Origin: DSWT01 sp035420085
GTDB lineage: Bacteria; Chloroflexota; Anaerolineae; B4-G1; SLSP01
Assembly: GCA_035420085.1 (NCBI GenBank)
Contig: DAOLUH010000009.1
Coordinates: forward strand, 1 to 64,000
Reading direction: 5' to 3'
DNA: 64,000 nucleotides
Under the pieces are notes generated by a model. It did no database searches, was not told where the DNA came from, and saw nothing but the letters and a program-made list of their open reading frames with translations. Position 1 is the first letter of the stretch, and the number at the start of each line of letters is the position of its first letter. Below are positions 17,311 to 26,577 of the stretch, piece after piece. The translations under genes were made by a program, and so were the position numbers.

Positions 17311-18558
17311 ATGTCTGAACCTATACGCATCCTGCATTTTGCCGATTTGCACATCGGTATGGAGAACTACGGGCGGATGGACCCAGAGTCGGGCTTGAAC
17401 CAGCGCGTTGTGGATTTTCTGCAACGGCTGGACACGGTGGTCGAGTACGCCATCGCGCAGGAAGCCGATCTGGTGCTCTTCGCCGGGGATGCTTTTCGCA
17501 CGCGCGGTCCGAATCCCACGCACCAACGCGCGTTTGCACAGCGCATCCGCCATTTATCGCAGGCGGCGATCCCCACCGTGCTGCTCGTCGGCAATCACGA
17601 TGTCCCGGTGATGGAGCAGCGCGCTTCGAGCGTGGAAATCTTCGACACCCTCGGCGTGCCACACGTCACCGTCGTCGCTCGCCCCGAATTGCTGCGCATC
17701 GAAACGCGCCGCGGCCTGCTGCAGGTCGCCGCAATCCCGTATCCCGTCCGCCAGCGCTTGCTCACCCGCGAGCAGTTTCGCCAGATGAGCCAGGATGCGT
17801 TGGACCGCGCCGTCAGCGAGGTGGTGGTGCGTCTCATTCAGCAATTTGCGGCGCAACTTGACCCGGCTCTCCCGGCGGTGTTGGCCGGGCACTTCTCGGT
17901 CGAGAACGCGCACTGGGGATCGGAACGTAACATTATGGTAGGCCGTGATGTAGCGATCCCTATTTCTGGATTAACTGATCCGGCGTGGGATTACGTCGCG
18001 CTTGGACATATCCACCAGCACCAGAATCTCAACCCGGAGAATACCCCGCCGGTGGTCTACGCTGGCAGCCTGGAGCGGGTGGACTTCGGCGAGGAGAAGC
18101 AGCCCAAGGGCTTCTGTTGGGTCGAAGTGTTGCGCGGCGCGACGACGTGGCGTTATGTCGAAGTGCCGGCGCGCCCCTTTGTCACCATCCGTGTGGATGT
18201 GCGTCAGGACTCTCGTCCGCTGCAGGCCATTGAGCGCGCGCTGGCCTCGCACAACCTCACCGATTCGGTGGTGCGGTTGGTCGTGCAGATGTCGCCGGAA
18301 CAGGAGCCGCATCTGCGGGATGCGGATATGTCGCCTCTTCTGACCGCAGCCTTCTTCGCGCAAATCAACCGTGATGTGGATCGCGCCGCGCGTGACCGCC
18401 TCGACGGTTTGGAGCCAGACGCGTTGACGCCGCTGCACCTGTTAGAGCGTTACCTGCAATCCAGGGGCAAGGCAGAGACAGAGATGTTGCCCTATCTGGC
18501 AGAGGCACAAACGATCTTCGCCGAGGATGGCGAGCATTTAGACGCTGCTAAGGCTTGA
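17311..18558 (+). CDS. sbcD: SbcD/Mre11-type DNA repair exonuclease
   Basis: The 415-residue calcineurin-like phosphoesterase has all the metal-binding motifs: FADLHIG near 9-15, GDAFR near 52, GNHDVP near 94, AGHFS near 193 and ALGHIHQHQ near 230. A C-terminal capping region follows 'VVYAGSLERVDFGEE'. SbcD/Mre11 proteins nick and trim DNA ends and hairpins together with an SbcC/Rad50 ATPase. No sbcC gene follows here; the next gene is a lytic transglycosylase with its own promoter. The partner must be elsewhere, or this is a stand-alone nuclease. It starts 15 bases after the WD40 gene with GAGG upstream. Confidence 0.9.
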   Translation: MSEPIRILHFADLHIGMENYGRMDPESGLNQRVVDFLQRLDTVVEYAIAQEADLVLFAGDAFRTRGPNPTHQRAFAQRIRHLSQAAIPTVLLVGNHDVPVMEQRASSVEIFDTLGVPHVTVVARPELLRIETRRGLLQVAAIPYPVRQRLLTREQFRQMSQDALDRAVSEVVVRLIQQFAAQLDPALPAVLAGHFSVENAHWGSERNIMVGRDVAIPISGLTDPAWDYVALGHIHQHQNLNPENTPPVVYAGSLERVDFGEEKQPKGFCWVEVLRGATTWRYVEVPARPFVTIRVDVRQDSRPLQAIERALASHNLTDSVVRLVVQMSPEQEPHLRDADMSPLLTAAFFAQINRDVDRAARDRLDGLEPDALTPLHLLERYLQSRGKAETEMLPYLAEAQTIFAEDGEHLDAAKA

Positions 18559-18582
18559 CAAATCACCGAAATATCCTATAGT
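18555..18582 (+). promoter_or_regulatory. Sigma70-type promoter overlapping the sbcD stop codon
   Basis: TTGACA (18555-18560, containing the sbcD stop TGA), a 16-bp spacer and TATAGT (18577-18582) precede the GTG start at 18629. Confidence 0.7.
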
Positions 18583-18628
18583 CGAAAGTGAAATTCATAC
18601 TAAAGAGGCAAAATCAACGGGAGATAGT

Positions 18629-20221
18629 GTGTTAAAGAAACCCTTTCATATAGCGATGTCAGCGCTCATTGTGTTCGGGTTGCTGGCAGGGGTGGTCGCC
18701 GAGCATGCAAGGGCTTCGCGTTTCCCAGAATATTCCACACAATCCTCAGGGTCCTCCACCCTGTCGCCCTACTGGAGCCACAAGATTTTACGCTGGGAGA
18801 GTCTCATCCTCCAGGAGGCCAATCGTCGCGGCCTTGACCCCGACTTTCTGGCTTCTCTGGTGTGGATGGAGTCACGCGGCGAGGCGAACGCGATCGGGCC
18901 GGTTGGCTCGGTCGGCCTGATGCAGGTGATGCCAAAAGAGGAAGGATTTTCCTGGCGTCCTTCTAAAGATGCCCTTTTGGACCCGAACATCAATGTCTTC
19001 TGGGGCACGCGCACCCTGGCGACCGTCATCCAGCAAGGCGAGGGCGATGTGTTTAACGCGCTGGCCGCCTACAATGCTGGTTGGGAGATGATAGATTACA
19101 GCCGCCCCCGCAATTTCGCCATCACCATTCTGCACGATTATGCGAACGCCGTTGCTATGCGTTGCCGGTTGAGTGGGCGCTGGATCGCCTTCTTCGCTGT
19201 CAAGAGTTATGATATTCACGGTCCGATCTGGGTGGCCGATTCGGCGCGCAAGGATGTGTACTTCTTTGGGCAGGCCAACGTTATGCCCGATGGGATGGCG
19301 CTCATTCCTGACGTCGAACCGGCTTCGGTGGTGGCGCGTTTTGTCTCTGACACAACGGGTCTGCGTCAGACGGTGGGTATCTGGTTGTATGATGTTAATC
19401 GGAATGTGTGGGATGGCTGTACGGCTGCGCCTGCGCCGACTGCTACGCCAACCCCCACTGCAACACCAACTCTAGCCCCTACTTCAACGGCTGTGTCACC
19501 CCAAGATGATATGCCGACAGCGACGGCGACTGTCATGCTGCCCGCTACGTTCACCGCCGCACCGCCTTCGCCGTCGCCCACCCCAACCCCAACGTTTGTC
19601 CCCTTGCCGACAGCCACGCCGGGTTCAGGAGAAATGCAGGCAGATGCTTTCGTGCTGGAGGGCGGCGCCGATTTGCGTCCTGGCGCGACGCGCTGGTGGG
19701 ACCCTTCCGCAACATTGCCGGCTGGAACGCTGGTGCGTTTACTCGGCTACGACCCCGCCACGCCGGAGTGGGTATACGTGAGCACGTTGGATAGAGCCTT
19801 GCAGGGATGGACGCAGACGAAGAATCTCACCATCACACGTCAATTGAAGGACGTTCCGCTGATGACGCCTGTCCCTACCTTGACGCCGACCACCACGGCG
19901 ACGCCAACGCCATCGGCCACACCAACCGTTGCGTGTCCCACAGAGTCTTTCTGGGCGGAAGCCTGGCCGATACAAAAAATGAACACAGTGGACGGCTGGA
20001 TGGCTGAGATCTACGTCAAAGGGCACGGCGGCAATTGTGTGTACACCTACGCCTGGAATGAAGAGAAGAATATCGTCGGCGGTCCGCTGCTGGGCAGCGT
20101 GACTTTTGAGATTCGAGTGCCGGATCGCGCTGCCAATATCGTGGGGACTGTGGTGGTAATGTCAGGCAACGAGGTTGTGCGGGTGGGGGTTTTTGTCAAA
20201 CCGCCGGACAGTGACAAGTGA
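18629..20221 (+). CDS. Exported lytic transglycosylase (SLT) with Pro/Thr linkers
   Basis: The 530-residue protein starts at GTG behind GGGAG. It has a signal peptide (about 1-30) and a Slt-type lysozyme-like domain (about 45-190) whose catalytic Glu lies in 'VWMESRGEANAIGPVGSVG'. 'LMQVMP' and 'ALAAYNAGW' follow as usual. Lytic transglycosylases cleave peptidoglycan to 1,6-anhydro products. A Pro/Thr linker (about 265-335), an SH3-like region (about 340-405), another linker and a C-terminal beta-rich domain follow. The C-terminal domain is not recognised. A terminator follows. Confidence 0.88.
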   Translation: MLKKPFHIAMSALIVFGLLAGVVAEHARASRFPEYSTQSSGSSTLSPYWSHKILRWESLILQEANRRGLDPDFLASLVWMESRGEANAIGPVGSVGLMQVMPKEEGFSWRPSKDALLDPNINVFWGTRTLATVIQQGEGDVFNALAAYNAGWEMIDYSRPRNFAITILHDYANAVAMRCRLSGRWIAFFAVKSYDIHGPIWVADSARKDVYFFGQANVMPDGMALIPDVEPASVVARFVSDTTGLRQTVGIWLYDVNRNVWDGCTAAPAPTATPTPTATPTLAPTSTAVSPQDDMPTATATVMLPATFTAAPPSPSPTPTPTFVPLPTATPGSGEMQADAFVLEGGADLRPGATRWWDPSATLPAGTLVRLLGYDPATPEWVYVSTLDRALQGWTQTKNLTITRQLKDVPLMTPVPTLTPTTTATPTPSATPTVACPTESFWAEAWPIQKMNTVDGWMAEIYVKGHGGNCVYTYAWNEEKNIVGGPLLGSVTFEIRVPDRAANIVGTVVVMSGNEVVRVGVFVKPPDSDK

Positions 20222-20244
20222 GTTCGCCGAATTTGTTGTGGTAT

Positions 20245-20278
20245 CGGCCAGGAAAACTCTCTCCTGGCCGTTATTTTT
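20245..20278 (+). terminator. Rho-independent terminator after the lytic transglycosylase
   Basis: CGGCCAGGA pairs with TCCTGGCCG over a short loop and is followed by TTATTTTTCT. Confidence 0.85.
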
Positions 20279-20302
20279 CTCAAGAAGCGCTGGAATGATG
20301 CT

Positions 20303-21601
20303 ATGCAGGCTATGAAAACCGATCTTCTGATTCACTCTGCCCGGCAACTGTGCGTTGTCCCTCCTCACGCTCACGGTCCGCAGCGCGGCGCGCATCTGGG
20401 CGACCTGGGCCTCCTCGAAGATGGCGCGCTGGCGATAGCTGACGGGCGCGTCATCGCGGTTGGCCCGACCCGCGAACTGGCGGCGCGTTTTCACGCAGCG
20501 CGTGAGATTGACGCGCGCGGCAAAGTTGTGTGCCCTGGCTTCGTGGATCCGCACACCCATCTGGTGTGGATGGGCGACCGCGCGGCAGAATTCGAGCAAC
20601 GCATCGCCGGCGCGACGTACATGGAGATTATGGCGGCCGGCGGCGGGATCATGTCCACGGTGCGCGCCACGCGGGATGCTTCCGTGGATGACCTGGTCGC
20701 GGCGATGCGTCCGCGCCTGGATCGGATGCTCGCCCACGGTGCGACGACCGTGGAGGTAAAAACGGGCTACGGCCTGGAAACCGACGCCGAACTGCGCCAA
20801 CTGGAGGCGATTGTGGCCCTTGACCGTAGCCACCCGGCGACATTGGTTCCCACCTTCCTGGGCGCGCACGCCGTCCCCGCCGAATACAAAGGTCGTTCCG
20901 ACGCCTACGTTGATCTGGTCATTCACGAAATGCTGCCCGCCGTTGCCGAAAAATCGCGCGCGCTCGGCTTGGAGCGTCTGCCCTTCTGCGATGTGTTCTG
21001 TGAAGACGGCGCCTTCGACCTCGCGCAAAGTCGCCGCATCCTGGAAGCGGCGCGGGCGCTGGGGTTCCCGCTCAAAATTCACGTGGATGAATTTGCGGCG
21101 CTGGGCGGGACGCGCCTGGCGGCCGAGTTGGGCGCGACGTCGGCGGATCATCTGGTCACGACGCCGCCAGAGGACATCATAGCGCTCGGCGCGTCGGAGA
21201 CCGTGGCGGTGTCGCTGCCGAGTACGCCCTTCGGCCTGGGGCATCACGACTACACGCCCGCTCGCGCGCTCCTGGAAGCGGGCGCGGTGCTGGCGCTGGC
21301 GACCGACTGTAATCCGGGCACGGCCTGGAACGAGTCGCTGCCCTTCGTCATCGCGCTGGCGTGCCGCTACCTGCGGCTCACGCCCGCGCAGGCGCTCGTC
21401 GCCGTCACATTGAACGCGGCGTGCGCCCTCGGCCTGGGCGACCAGGTGGGCAGTCTTGCGCCGGGCTATGCCGCCGATGCGGTGATCCTGGATGCGCCTG
21501 ACTACCGGCACCTGGGCTATCGCTTCGGCGTGGATCCCGTGGCGCTGGTCATCAAGCGCGGCGAAGTCGTCGCTGTGAACGGGCAGCGGGTGACGGCATG
21601 A
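20303..21601 (+). CDS. hutI: Imidazolonepropionase
   Basis: The 432-residue amidohydrolase catalyses the third step of histidine degradation, hydrolysing imidazolonepropionate to N-formimino-glutamate. Metal and substrate motifs are present: 'CPGFVDPHTHLVWMGDRAAE' (about 76-95), 'GAHAVPAEYKG', KIHVDEFA (about 258) and 'LATDCNPGTAWNESLP' (about 333-348). The length and order match HutI. A second ATG at 20312 is also possible. No hutH, hutU or hutG gene is nearby. The gene overlaps the next by four bases (ATGA), so it is co-transcribed with an unrelated pseudouridine synthase. Confidence 0.92.
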   Translation: MQAMKTDLLIHSARQLCVVPPHAHGPQRGAHLGDLGLLEDGALAIADGRVIAVGPTRELAARFHAAREIDARGKVVCPGFVDPHTHLVWMGDRAAEFEQRIAGATYMEIMAAGGGIMSTVRATRDASVDDLVAAMRPRLDRMLAHGATTVEVKTGYGLETDAELRQLEAIVALDRSHPATLVPTFLGAHAVPAEYKGRSDAYVDLVIHEMLPAVAEKSRALGLERLPFCDVFCEDGAFDLAQSRRILEAARALGFPLKIHVDEFAALGGTRLAAELGATSADHLVTTPPEDIIALGASETVAVSLPSTPFGLGHHDYTPARALLEAGAVLALATDCNPGTAWNESLPFVIALACRYLRLTPAQALVAVTLNAACALGLGDQVGSLAPGYAADAVILDAPDYRHLGYRFGVDPVALVIKRGEVVAVNGQRVTA

Positions 21602-22533
21602 CCCTCGACACAGCCGCAAGTTACACGTTGGTTGTGGCAGAAGCTGGCAGTCGCATTGACAGCTTCATCGCCGGGGCGTTGCCGGAATTGTCGCGCACGG
21701 CGGTACAGCGGTTGATTGACGCCGGCCACGTCACGGTGAACGCCGCGCCGACCCGCGCCGCGTACAAGGTGCGCGGCGGCGATACGATTGTGGTGCAAGT
21801 TCCACCGCCGCAACCCCCGACCCTCGGACCGGAGTCGCTGCCGCTGGACATCCTTTACGAAGATGCGGACATCCTCGTGCTCAATAAGGCTGCCGGTATG
21901 GTCGTCCATCCTGGCGCGGGGAATCTCTCTGGCACGTTAGTCAATGCCTTGTTGGCGCACTGCGCCGATTTGCAAGGGATCGGCGGCGAATTGCGACCCG
22001 GCATCGTGCATCGCCTGGATAAGGACACCTCTGGTGTGCTGGTTGTCGCCAAACATGACCGCGCCATCCAGGCGTTGCAGCGGCAGTTTAAGGAGCGTGA
22101 GGTACGCAAGACGTACATTGCGTTGGTGATCGGCAACCTTGAGCAGGATGAAGGCGTCATTGAGGCCCCCATTGGCCGCCATCGCGTTCACCGCCAGCGT
22201 ATGGCCGTCATCGCCGACGGCAAACCGGCGCGCACCCGCTGGCGGGTGCGCGGGCGCTACCGCGACGAGCGCAATCGCGTCTATACGCTGCTCGATGTGC
22301 GCCTGCTGACCGGGCGCACGCACCAAATCCGCGTGCATTTTGCCTGGCTTGGCTTTCCGCTGGTGGGCGATGCTGTTTACGGCCCGGCGCATAGCCCACT
22401 GCCCGCGCCGCGCCAATTCCTCCATGCGCGCTCGTTGACCCTGCAGCACCCCACGACGGGGGAAAAACTGACTTTTTCTGCGCCGCTGCCGGAGGATTTG
22501 ACGGTATTTCTGGAAACACTATCCCTTGTTTGA
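21598..22533 (+). CDS. rluD: RluD-family 23S rRNA pseudouridine synthase
   Basis: The 311-residue protein has an N-terminal S4 RNA-binding domain (about 12-75) and the RluA/RluD catalytic domain. Its signature is 'GIVHRLDKDTSGVLVVAK' (about 137-154), whose Asp is the catalytic residue. 'YVALV'-like and 'GRTHQIRVHFAWLGFPLVGD' motifs follow. RluD-type enzymes modify the helix 69 loop of 23S rRNA. Which exact uridines this member modifies is inferred from the S4-plus-catalytic layout. It overlaps the hutI stop codon (ATGA) and ends just before a very strong hairpin. Confidence 0.9.
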   Translation: MTLDTAASYTLVVAEAGSRIDSFIAGALPELSRTAVQRLIDAGHVTVNAAPTRAAYKVRGGDTIVVQVPPPQPPTLGPESLPLDILYEDADILVLNKAAGMVVHPGAGNLSGTLVNALLAHCADLQGIGGELRPGIVHRLDKDTSGVLVVAKHDRAIQALQRQFKEREVRKTYIALVIGNLEQDEGVIEAPIGRHRVHRQRMAVIADGKPARTRWRVRGRYRDERNRVYTLLDVRLLTGRTHQIRVHFAWLGFPLVGDAVYGPAHSPLPAPRQFLHARSLTLQHPTTGEKLTFSAPLPEDLTVFLETLSLV

Positions 22534-22540
22534 CTTTTTT

Positions 22541-22573
22541 CGCTCCCTGCCCCCGTCTCGGGGGCAGGGAGCG
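22541..22573. terminator. 33-bp perfect hairpin between rluD and tlyA
   Basis: A 15-bp perfect GC-rich stem with a TCT loop lies eight bases after the rluD stop. A T-run (CTTTTTT) lies before the hairpin, not after it, so the class is atypical. It may block transcription without a classical release tract. Confidence 0.75.
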
Positions 22574-22629
22574 AATGTGTGTTGAATACCCAATTTGACG
22601 ATTCGGGCAAATTCAGGTATCCTTCACCT

Positions 22630-23424
22630 GTGATAAAACAACGGTGCGAACGCAACATTCGTTTGGACCTTTTACTGGTGGAGCGCGGTCTGACTGAGAG
22701 CCGCACGCTCGCGCAACGCCTCATCCACGCGGGCGAAGTGTTGGTAAATGGGCAACTGGCCGACAAACCTGGCGCGACGGTAGCGGAAGACGCCGTTGTG
22801 ACGCTCAAAGCCAAACCGCGTTTTGTCAGCCGGGGCGGCGAGAAGCTGGCGGCGGCGCTGGAACGGTTTCCGGTTGCCGTCGCGGGCAAAATTGCGGCGG
22901 ACATCGGCGCTTCGACCGGCGGCTTCACGGATTGCCTGTTGCAGTACGGCGCGGCAAAGGTCTACGCGATTGACGTGGGCTACGGGCAACTGGCCTGGGA
23001 ATTGCGCCAGGACGCGCGGGTGATCGCGTTGGAGCGGGTGAATGCGCGTTATCTGGCGGCGTTGCCGGAGCCGGTGGACGTGATCGTGTCGGACGTCTCG
23101 TTCATCTCGCTACGCATCATCTATGCGACGGCGGTGCGTTGGCTGAAACCCGACGGCGCGGTTATCTCGCTCATCAAGCCGCAGTTCGAGGCCGGACGCG
23201 AGCACGTCGGCAAGGGTGGGGTGGTGCGCGATCCGGCAGTCCATCGCCAGGTGCTGGAGACGGTGACAGCAGAGATGGCCGCGTTGGGCCTGGGATTGTG
23301 TGGATTGATGGTTTCCCCGCTGCGCGGTCCGGCGGGTAATGTGGAATTTCTGGGGTGGTGGAAGTTGGGTACAATGTCCGATGATATTCAGATGTGGATT
23401 GACCGGACTTTAGGTTCTGTTTGA
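22630..23424 (+). CDS. tlyA: TlyA/hemolysin A-family rRNA methyltransferase
   Basis: The start is uncertain. The open frame begins at GTG 22579, but similarity to the family begins near 'RNIRLDLLLVERGL', so GTG 22630 was chosen. The protein of about 264 residues has an S4 domain (about 10-70) and an FtsJ-like SAM methyltransferase domain with 'ADIGASTGGFTDCLLQYGA' (about 95-113), VSDVSFISLR and LIKPQFEAGRE. TlyA-type enzymes 2'-O-methylate 16S and 23S rRNA. The K-D-K-E style catalytic set of FtsJ enzymes appears to be present. It is followed by an octad repeat tract and lepA. Confidence 0.87.
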   Translation: MIKQRCERNIRLDLLLVERGLTESRTLAQRLIHAGEVLVNGQLADKPGATVAEDAVVTLKAKPRFVSRGGEKLAAALERFPVAVAGKIAADIGASTGGFTDCLLQYGAAKVYAIDVGYGQLAWELRQDARVIALERVNARYLAALPEPVDVIVSDVSFISLRIIYATAVRWLKPDGAVISLIKPQFEAGREHVGKGGVVRDPAVHRQVLETVTAEMAALGLGLCGLMVSPLRGPAGNVEFLGWWKLGTMSDDIQMWIDRTLGSV

Positions 23425-23459
23425 ACGTTCAAACGTTTCAACGTTCTAACGTTCTAACG
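23424..23459. repeat. 8-bp periodic intergenic repeat (ACGTTCNN units)
   Basis: Four to five octads such as ACGTTCAA and ACGTTCTA begin at the tlyA stop codon and end shortly before the lepA ribosome site. They share words with 3810-3833. Confidence 0.8.
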
Positions 23460-23472
23460 CCGAGGGAGAATA

Positions 23473-25287
23473 ATGGATTCGCAGCATATTCGGAATTTCA
23501 GCATTATCGCGCATATTGACCACGGCAAATCTACGTTGGCCGACCGGTTGTTGGAAGTGACCGGCACCGTCGAGTCGCGGAAGTTTGCCGGGGGGCAGTC
23601 GCAGGTGCTCGATAGTATGGATTTGGAGCAGGAAAAGGGTGTGACCATCAAAGCGTCGGCGGTGCAAATGCACTGGACGGCAGCGGATGAGGAAGAATAC
23701 GAGTTGAACTTGATTGATACGCCTGGTCACGTGGACTTCGCCTACGAAGTGAGCCGGGCATTGGCGGCCTGTGAAGGCGCAGTGTTGGTGGTGGATGCGA
23801 CACAGGGTATTGAGGCGCAGACGTTGGCGAATCTCTACATGGCGTTGGAGAACGATCTGGAAATTGTGCCGGTGATCAACAAAATTGATCTGGCGACGGC
23901 AAATGTGCAGAAAGTGTCGCGCGAAGTGGCCGAACTTCTGGGCGTGCCGGTGAAGGATGTGGTCGCTGTCTCCGCTAAGGAGGGCACGAACGTCGCCGCG
24001 GTGCTCCAGGCCGTTGTGGATCACGTCCCGCCGCCCAGAGCTGCCGACGTGGATGCGCCGCTGCAGGCTCTGGTCTTCGATTCTCACTATGACTCATACA
24101 AGGGCGTGGTCGCCTACGTGCGGTTGTACGAGGGGCAAGTGACCGGTACGACGCCATTGGTGATGATGGCGACCGGCGCCAGGACCGATCCGGTGGAAGT
24201 GGGAGTGTTCACCCCAGGGATGACGCCGGTAGAACGCCTTTCTGCCGGCGAAGTAGGCTACATTGCTACTGGCTTTAAGTCGGTGCGTGAGGCGCGCGTC
24301 GGCGACACCGTGACAGAGCAACGTCGCCCGGCAGACGCACCGCTGCCCGGCTACCAGCCCGCCAAACCGATGGTGTTCGCCAGCCTGTACCCTTCGGATG
24401 CTGATGACTACGAAAACCTGCGTGACGCGCTGGAAAAGCTGCAACTGAATGATGCTTCGCTCACCTATCAGCCGGAGACGTCGCAGGCGTTGCAGTTCGG
24501 TTTCCGCTGCGGCTTCCTGGGATTGTTCCACATGATCATCGTGCAGGAGCGATTGGAGCGCGAGTATGCGCAGGACCTCGTCGTCACCGCGCCAAGTGTG
24601 GCGTACCAGGTGCTCTTGACGAATGGCGAAGAAATCGAGATTCACCGTCCTGCCGATTTGCCCGATCCTTCCGTGATCCAGGAAGTCCGCGAGCCGTGGA
24701 TGAAAGTACAGGTCATCACACCGAACGAATATATCGGCGCGCTGATGGAGATATTCCGTCGCAAGCGCGGCAACTTCTTGCTCACCGAGACATTGGATCA
24801 GCAGCGCGTCTTGCTCACGTTTGAGACGCCGCTGGCGGAGATGGTCATTGACCTGCACGACCGCATCAAGTCCGCGACGCGAGGGTACGCTTCGATGGAT
24901 TACAGCTTTGATAGCTATCGCGTGGATGATCTGGTGAAGGTGGATGTGCTGGTGAACAAGGAGCCGGTGGATGCGCTGGCGATCATCGTTCACCGCGATG
25001 CGGCCTACGACAAAGGTTCGTTGCTCATCCGCAAGATGAAAGAAGCGATTCCGCGCCAGTTGTTCGAGGTGCCGATCCAGGCCGTCGTGGGCGGAAAGGT
25101 GGTCGCGCGCGTCAATGTACAGGCGCTGCGCAAGGATGTGCTGGCGAAGTGTTATGGCGGCGATATCACGCGCAAGCGGAAATTGCTGGAAAAGCAGAAG
25201 GCCGGGAAGAAGCGGATGAAACAATTGGGTAACGTCATCATTCCGCAGGAAGCGTTCCTGGCGATGTTGCGGCTGGACGAAGATTGA
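23473..25287 (+). CDS. lepA: Elongation factor 4 (ribosome back-translocase)
   Basis: The 604-residue translational GTPase has G1 AHIDHGKST near 13-21, G3 DTPGHVDF near 78, G4 NKID near 132 and an SAKEG G5 region. The EF-G-like domains and the LepA-specific C-terminal domain follow, ending 'GNVIIPQEAFLAMLRLDED'. EF4 binds stalled or late-assembling ribosomes and can promote back-translocation. The length, order and C-terminal signature (AKCYGGDITRKRKLLEKQK region) are those of a complete LepA. It has a good ribosome site (GAGGGAGA). It is followed closely by a transporter gene and may share its transcript. Confidence 0.96.
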   Translation: MDSQHIRNFSIIAHIDHGKSTLADRLLEVTGTVESRKFAGGQSQVLDSMDLEQEKGVTIKASAVQMHWTAADEEEYELNLIDTPGHVDFAYEVSRALAACEGAVLVVDATQGIEAQTLANLYMALENDLEIVPVINKIDLATANVQKVSREVAELLGVPVKDVVAVSAKEGTNVAAVLQAVVDHVPPPRAADVDAPLQALVFDSHYDSYKGVVAYVRLYEGQVTGTTPLVMMATGARTDPVEVGVFTPGMTPVERLSAGEVGYIATGFKSVREARVGDTVTEQRRPADAPLPGYQPAKPMVFASLYPSDADDYENLRDALEKLQLNDASLTYQPETSQALQFGFRCGFLGLFHMIIVQERLEREYAQDLVVTAPSVAYQVLLTNGEEIEIHRPADLPDPSVIQEVREPWMKVQVITPNEYIGALMEIFRRKRGNFLLTETLDQQRVLLTFETPLAEMVIDLHDRIKSATRGYASMDYSFDSYRVDDLVKVDVLVNKEPVDALAIIVHRDAAYDKGSLLIRKMKEAIPRQLFEVPIQAVVGGKVVARVNVQALRKDVLAKCYGGDITRKRKLLEKQKAGKKRMKQLGNVIIPQEAFLAMLRLDED

Positions 25288-25308
25288 TTGAATCGCAGGT
25301 AGGTGGGT

Positions 25309-26478
25309 ATGGGAGCGTTGGCTGAAGCCTGGCGTAGAATTCCGCTGTCGCGGCGCAAGCAGTTGATTTTGGTGCTGGTGGCGGTGTTTTTCCTGGGGCT
25401 GGTGATCTGGACAGCGCGGACGGTGTTGATCCCCTACATTTTCGGGCTGGTGTTGGCTTATGTGATCGCCCCATTGGTCAGATTTTTTGAGCGAGGCTTC
25501 CTGTGGTTGAGCCGCCGCCGTCACCTGGGCTTTTTGAAACGCGCAGCGCGTGGATTGGCTATCGGTCTTGTCTATTTGTTGGTTGTAGCGATATTGGTCG
25601 GCTTCTTCTCCATTTTTGTGCCGGTCTTGATCGAACAGGGCAAGGCGCTATGGGCAGCCAGGGATACCATCTGGAAATACATCTCTCGCTTCGGCGATGA
25701 TCTCATCGAGCAATACCGCCTTCTGCCGGAGCAGGTGCGCCTGCAGATTGACGATAATCTGACGAAGTTTGGCGCGCAGGTGGGTAAAATCATCCAGCAG
25801 GCGGTGGGCGGCACGGCGGTCGTGATCTCCTATACGTTCAGCCTGCTGTTGGCGATTTTGATTATTCCCTTTTGGACGTTTTATATGCTGCTCGACTCGC
25901 ATAAATTGGGGCAGACGTTTGTGCGTTCAATCCCGATCTCGATTCGTGAGGATGTGTTAAAAATCACTGCGCTGATTGACGCTGTGTTCGCCTCTTACTT
26001 GCGCGGTCAGCTTCTCCTGGCTCTCATCATTGGCTCTATTTCAACCATTTTCTTTGGGATTGCCGGCGTCCAGTTCGCCCTGATTCTCGGCGTCATTGCC
26101 GGTCTTTTTGAATTGATCCCCAACATCGGCCCCATTCTTGGCGCGATACCGGCGATTTTGGTTGCGTTGGCGCAAAACCCTACACTGGCTTTGGTGACGG
26201 CGATTTACGCGGCGGTCATCCAGCAAATCGAGAATATCTTCATCACTCCGCGCGTCCTCGGACGGAGCGTGCAATTGCACCCAGTGCTGGTGATGGTGGT
26301 TCTGGTAATCGGCAGCGAGTTGGGCGGCCTCATTGGCCTGTTCCTGGCGCCGGTGACGACGGCTGTGTTCCGCGACCTGTTCCGCTACGTCTACTATCGT
26401 CTTGAAGAAACGCCGCTTTCGCCCAGCGAAGCGTTGGAGAAAGTGTGGCGGGCTGAAGCGTTCGACATCCGGGTATGA
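25309..26478 (+). CDS. AI-2E/PerM-family membrane transporter
   Basis: ATG 25309 was chosen after AGGTAGGTGG; GTG 25303 is an alternative. The 389-residue protein has two N-terminal membrane segments, a soluble helical region (about 95-170), and then five or six membrane segments with the family's 'GVQFALILGVIAGLFELIPNIGPILG' region. It ends with 'GLFLAPVTTAVFRDLFRYVYYR'. The family is widespread; members have been linked to autoinducer-2 export or Na+/H+ exchange, and the substrate here is not known. It follows lepA by 21 bases, so the two are probably co-transcribed. Confidence 0.88.
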   Translation: MGALAEAWRRIPLSRRKQLILVLVAVFFLGLVIWTARTVLIPYIFGLVLAYVIAPLVRFFERGFLWLSRRRHLGFLKRAARGLAIGLVYLLVVAILVGFFSIFVPVLIEQGKALWAARDTIWKYISRFGDDLIEQYRLLPEQVRLQIDDNLTKFGAQVGKIIQQAVGGTAVVISYTFSLLLAILIIPFWTFYMLLDSHKLGQTFVRSIPISIREDVLKITALIDAVFASYLRGQLLLALIIGSISTIFFGIAGVQFALILGVIAGLFELIPNIGPILGAIPAILVALAQNPTLALVTAIYAAVIQQIENIFITPRVLGRSVQLHPVLVMVVLVIGSELGGLIGLFLAPVTTAVFRDLFRYVYYRLEETPLSPSEALEKVWRAEAFDIRV

Positions 26479-26484
26479 GTGTGG

Positions 26485-26540
26485 TGGTAACTGGTGGCCT
26501 GCTTACCAATTACCAATTACTGATTACCAGTTACCCTCTA
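26485..26540. repeat. Heptad repeat tract (ACCAATT/ACTGATT family)
   Basis: About eight 7-bp units occupy the gap before the oxidoreductase gene. Repeated units include ACCAATT and ACCAGTT. The ribosome site AAGGAG follows at the tract's end. Confidence 0.8.
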
Positions 26541-26577
26541 TCAAACTAAAGACTGCAACTATTAAGGAGTGAACTAT

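Noticed and set aside
20303..21601. A histidine utilisation operon around hutI
   Set aside because: No hutH, hutU or hutG lies nearby; the coupled gene is a pseudouridine synthase.
20162..21619. 485-codon minus-strand frame opposite hutI
   Set aside because: It is a shadow of the high-GC hutI and rluD frames. The product is low-complexity, rich in Arg and His, without any domain, while the plus strand encodes clear enzymes.
24094..25524. 476-codon minus-strand frame opposite lepA
   Set aside because: LepA is complete on the plus strand. The antisense product is rich in His and Gln and has no recognisable fold.
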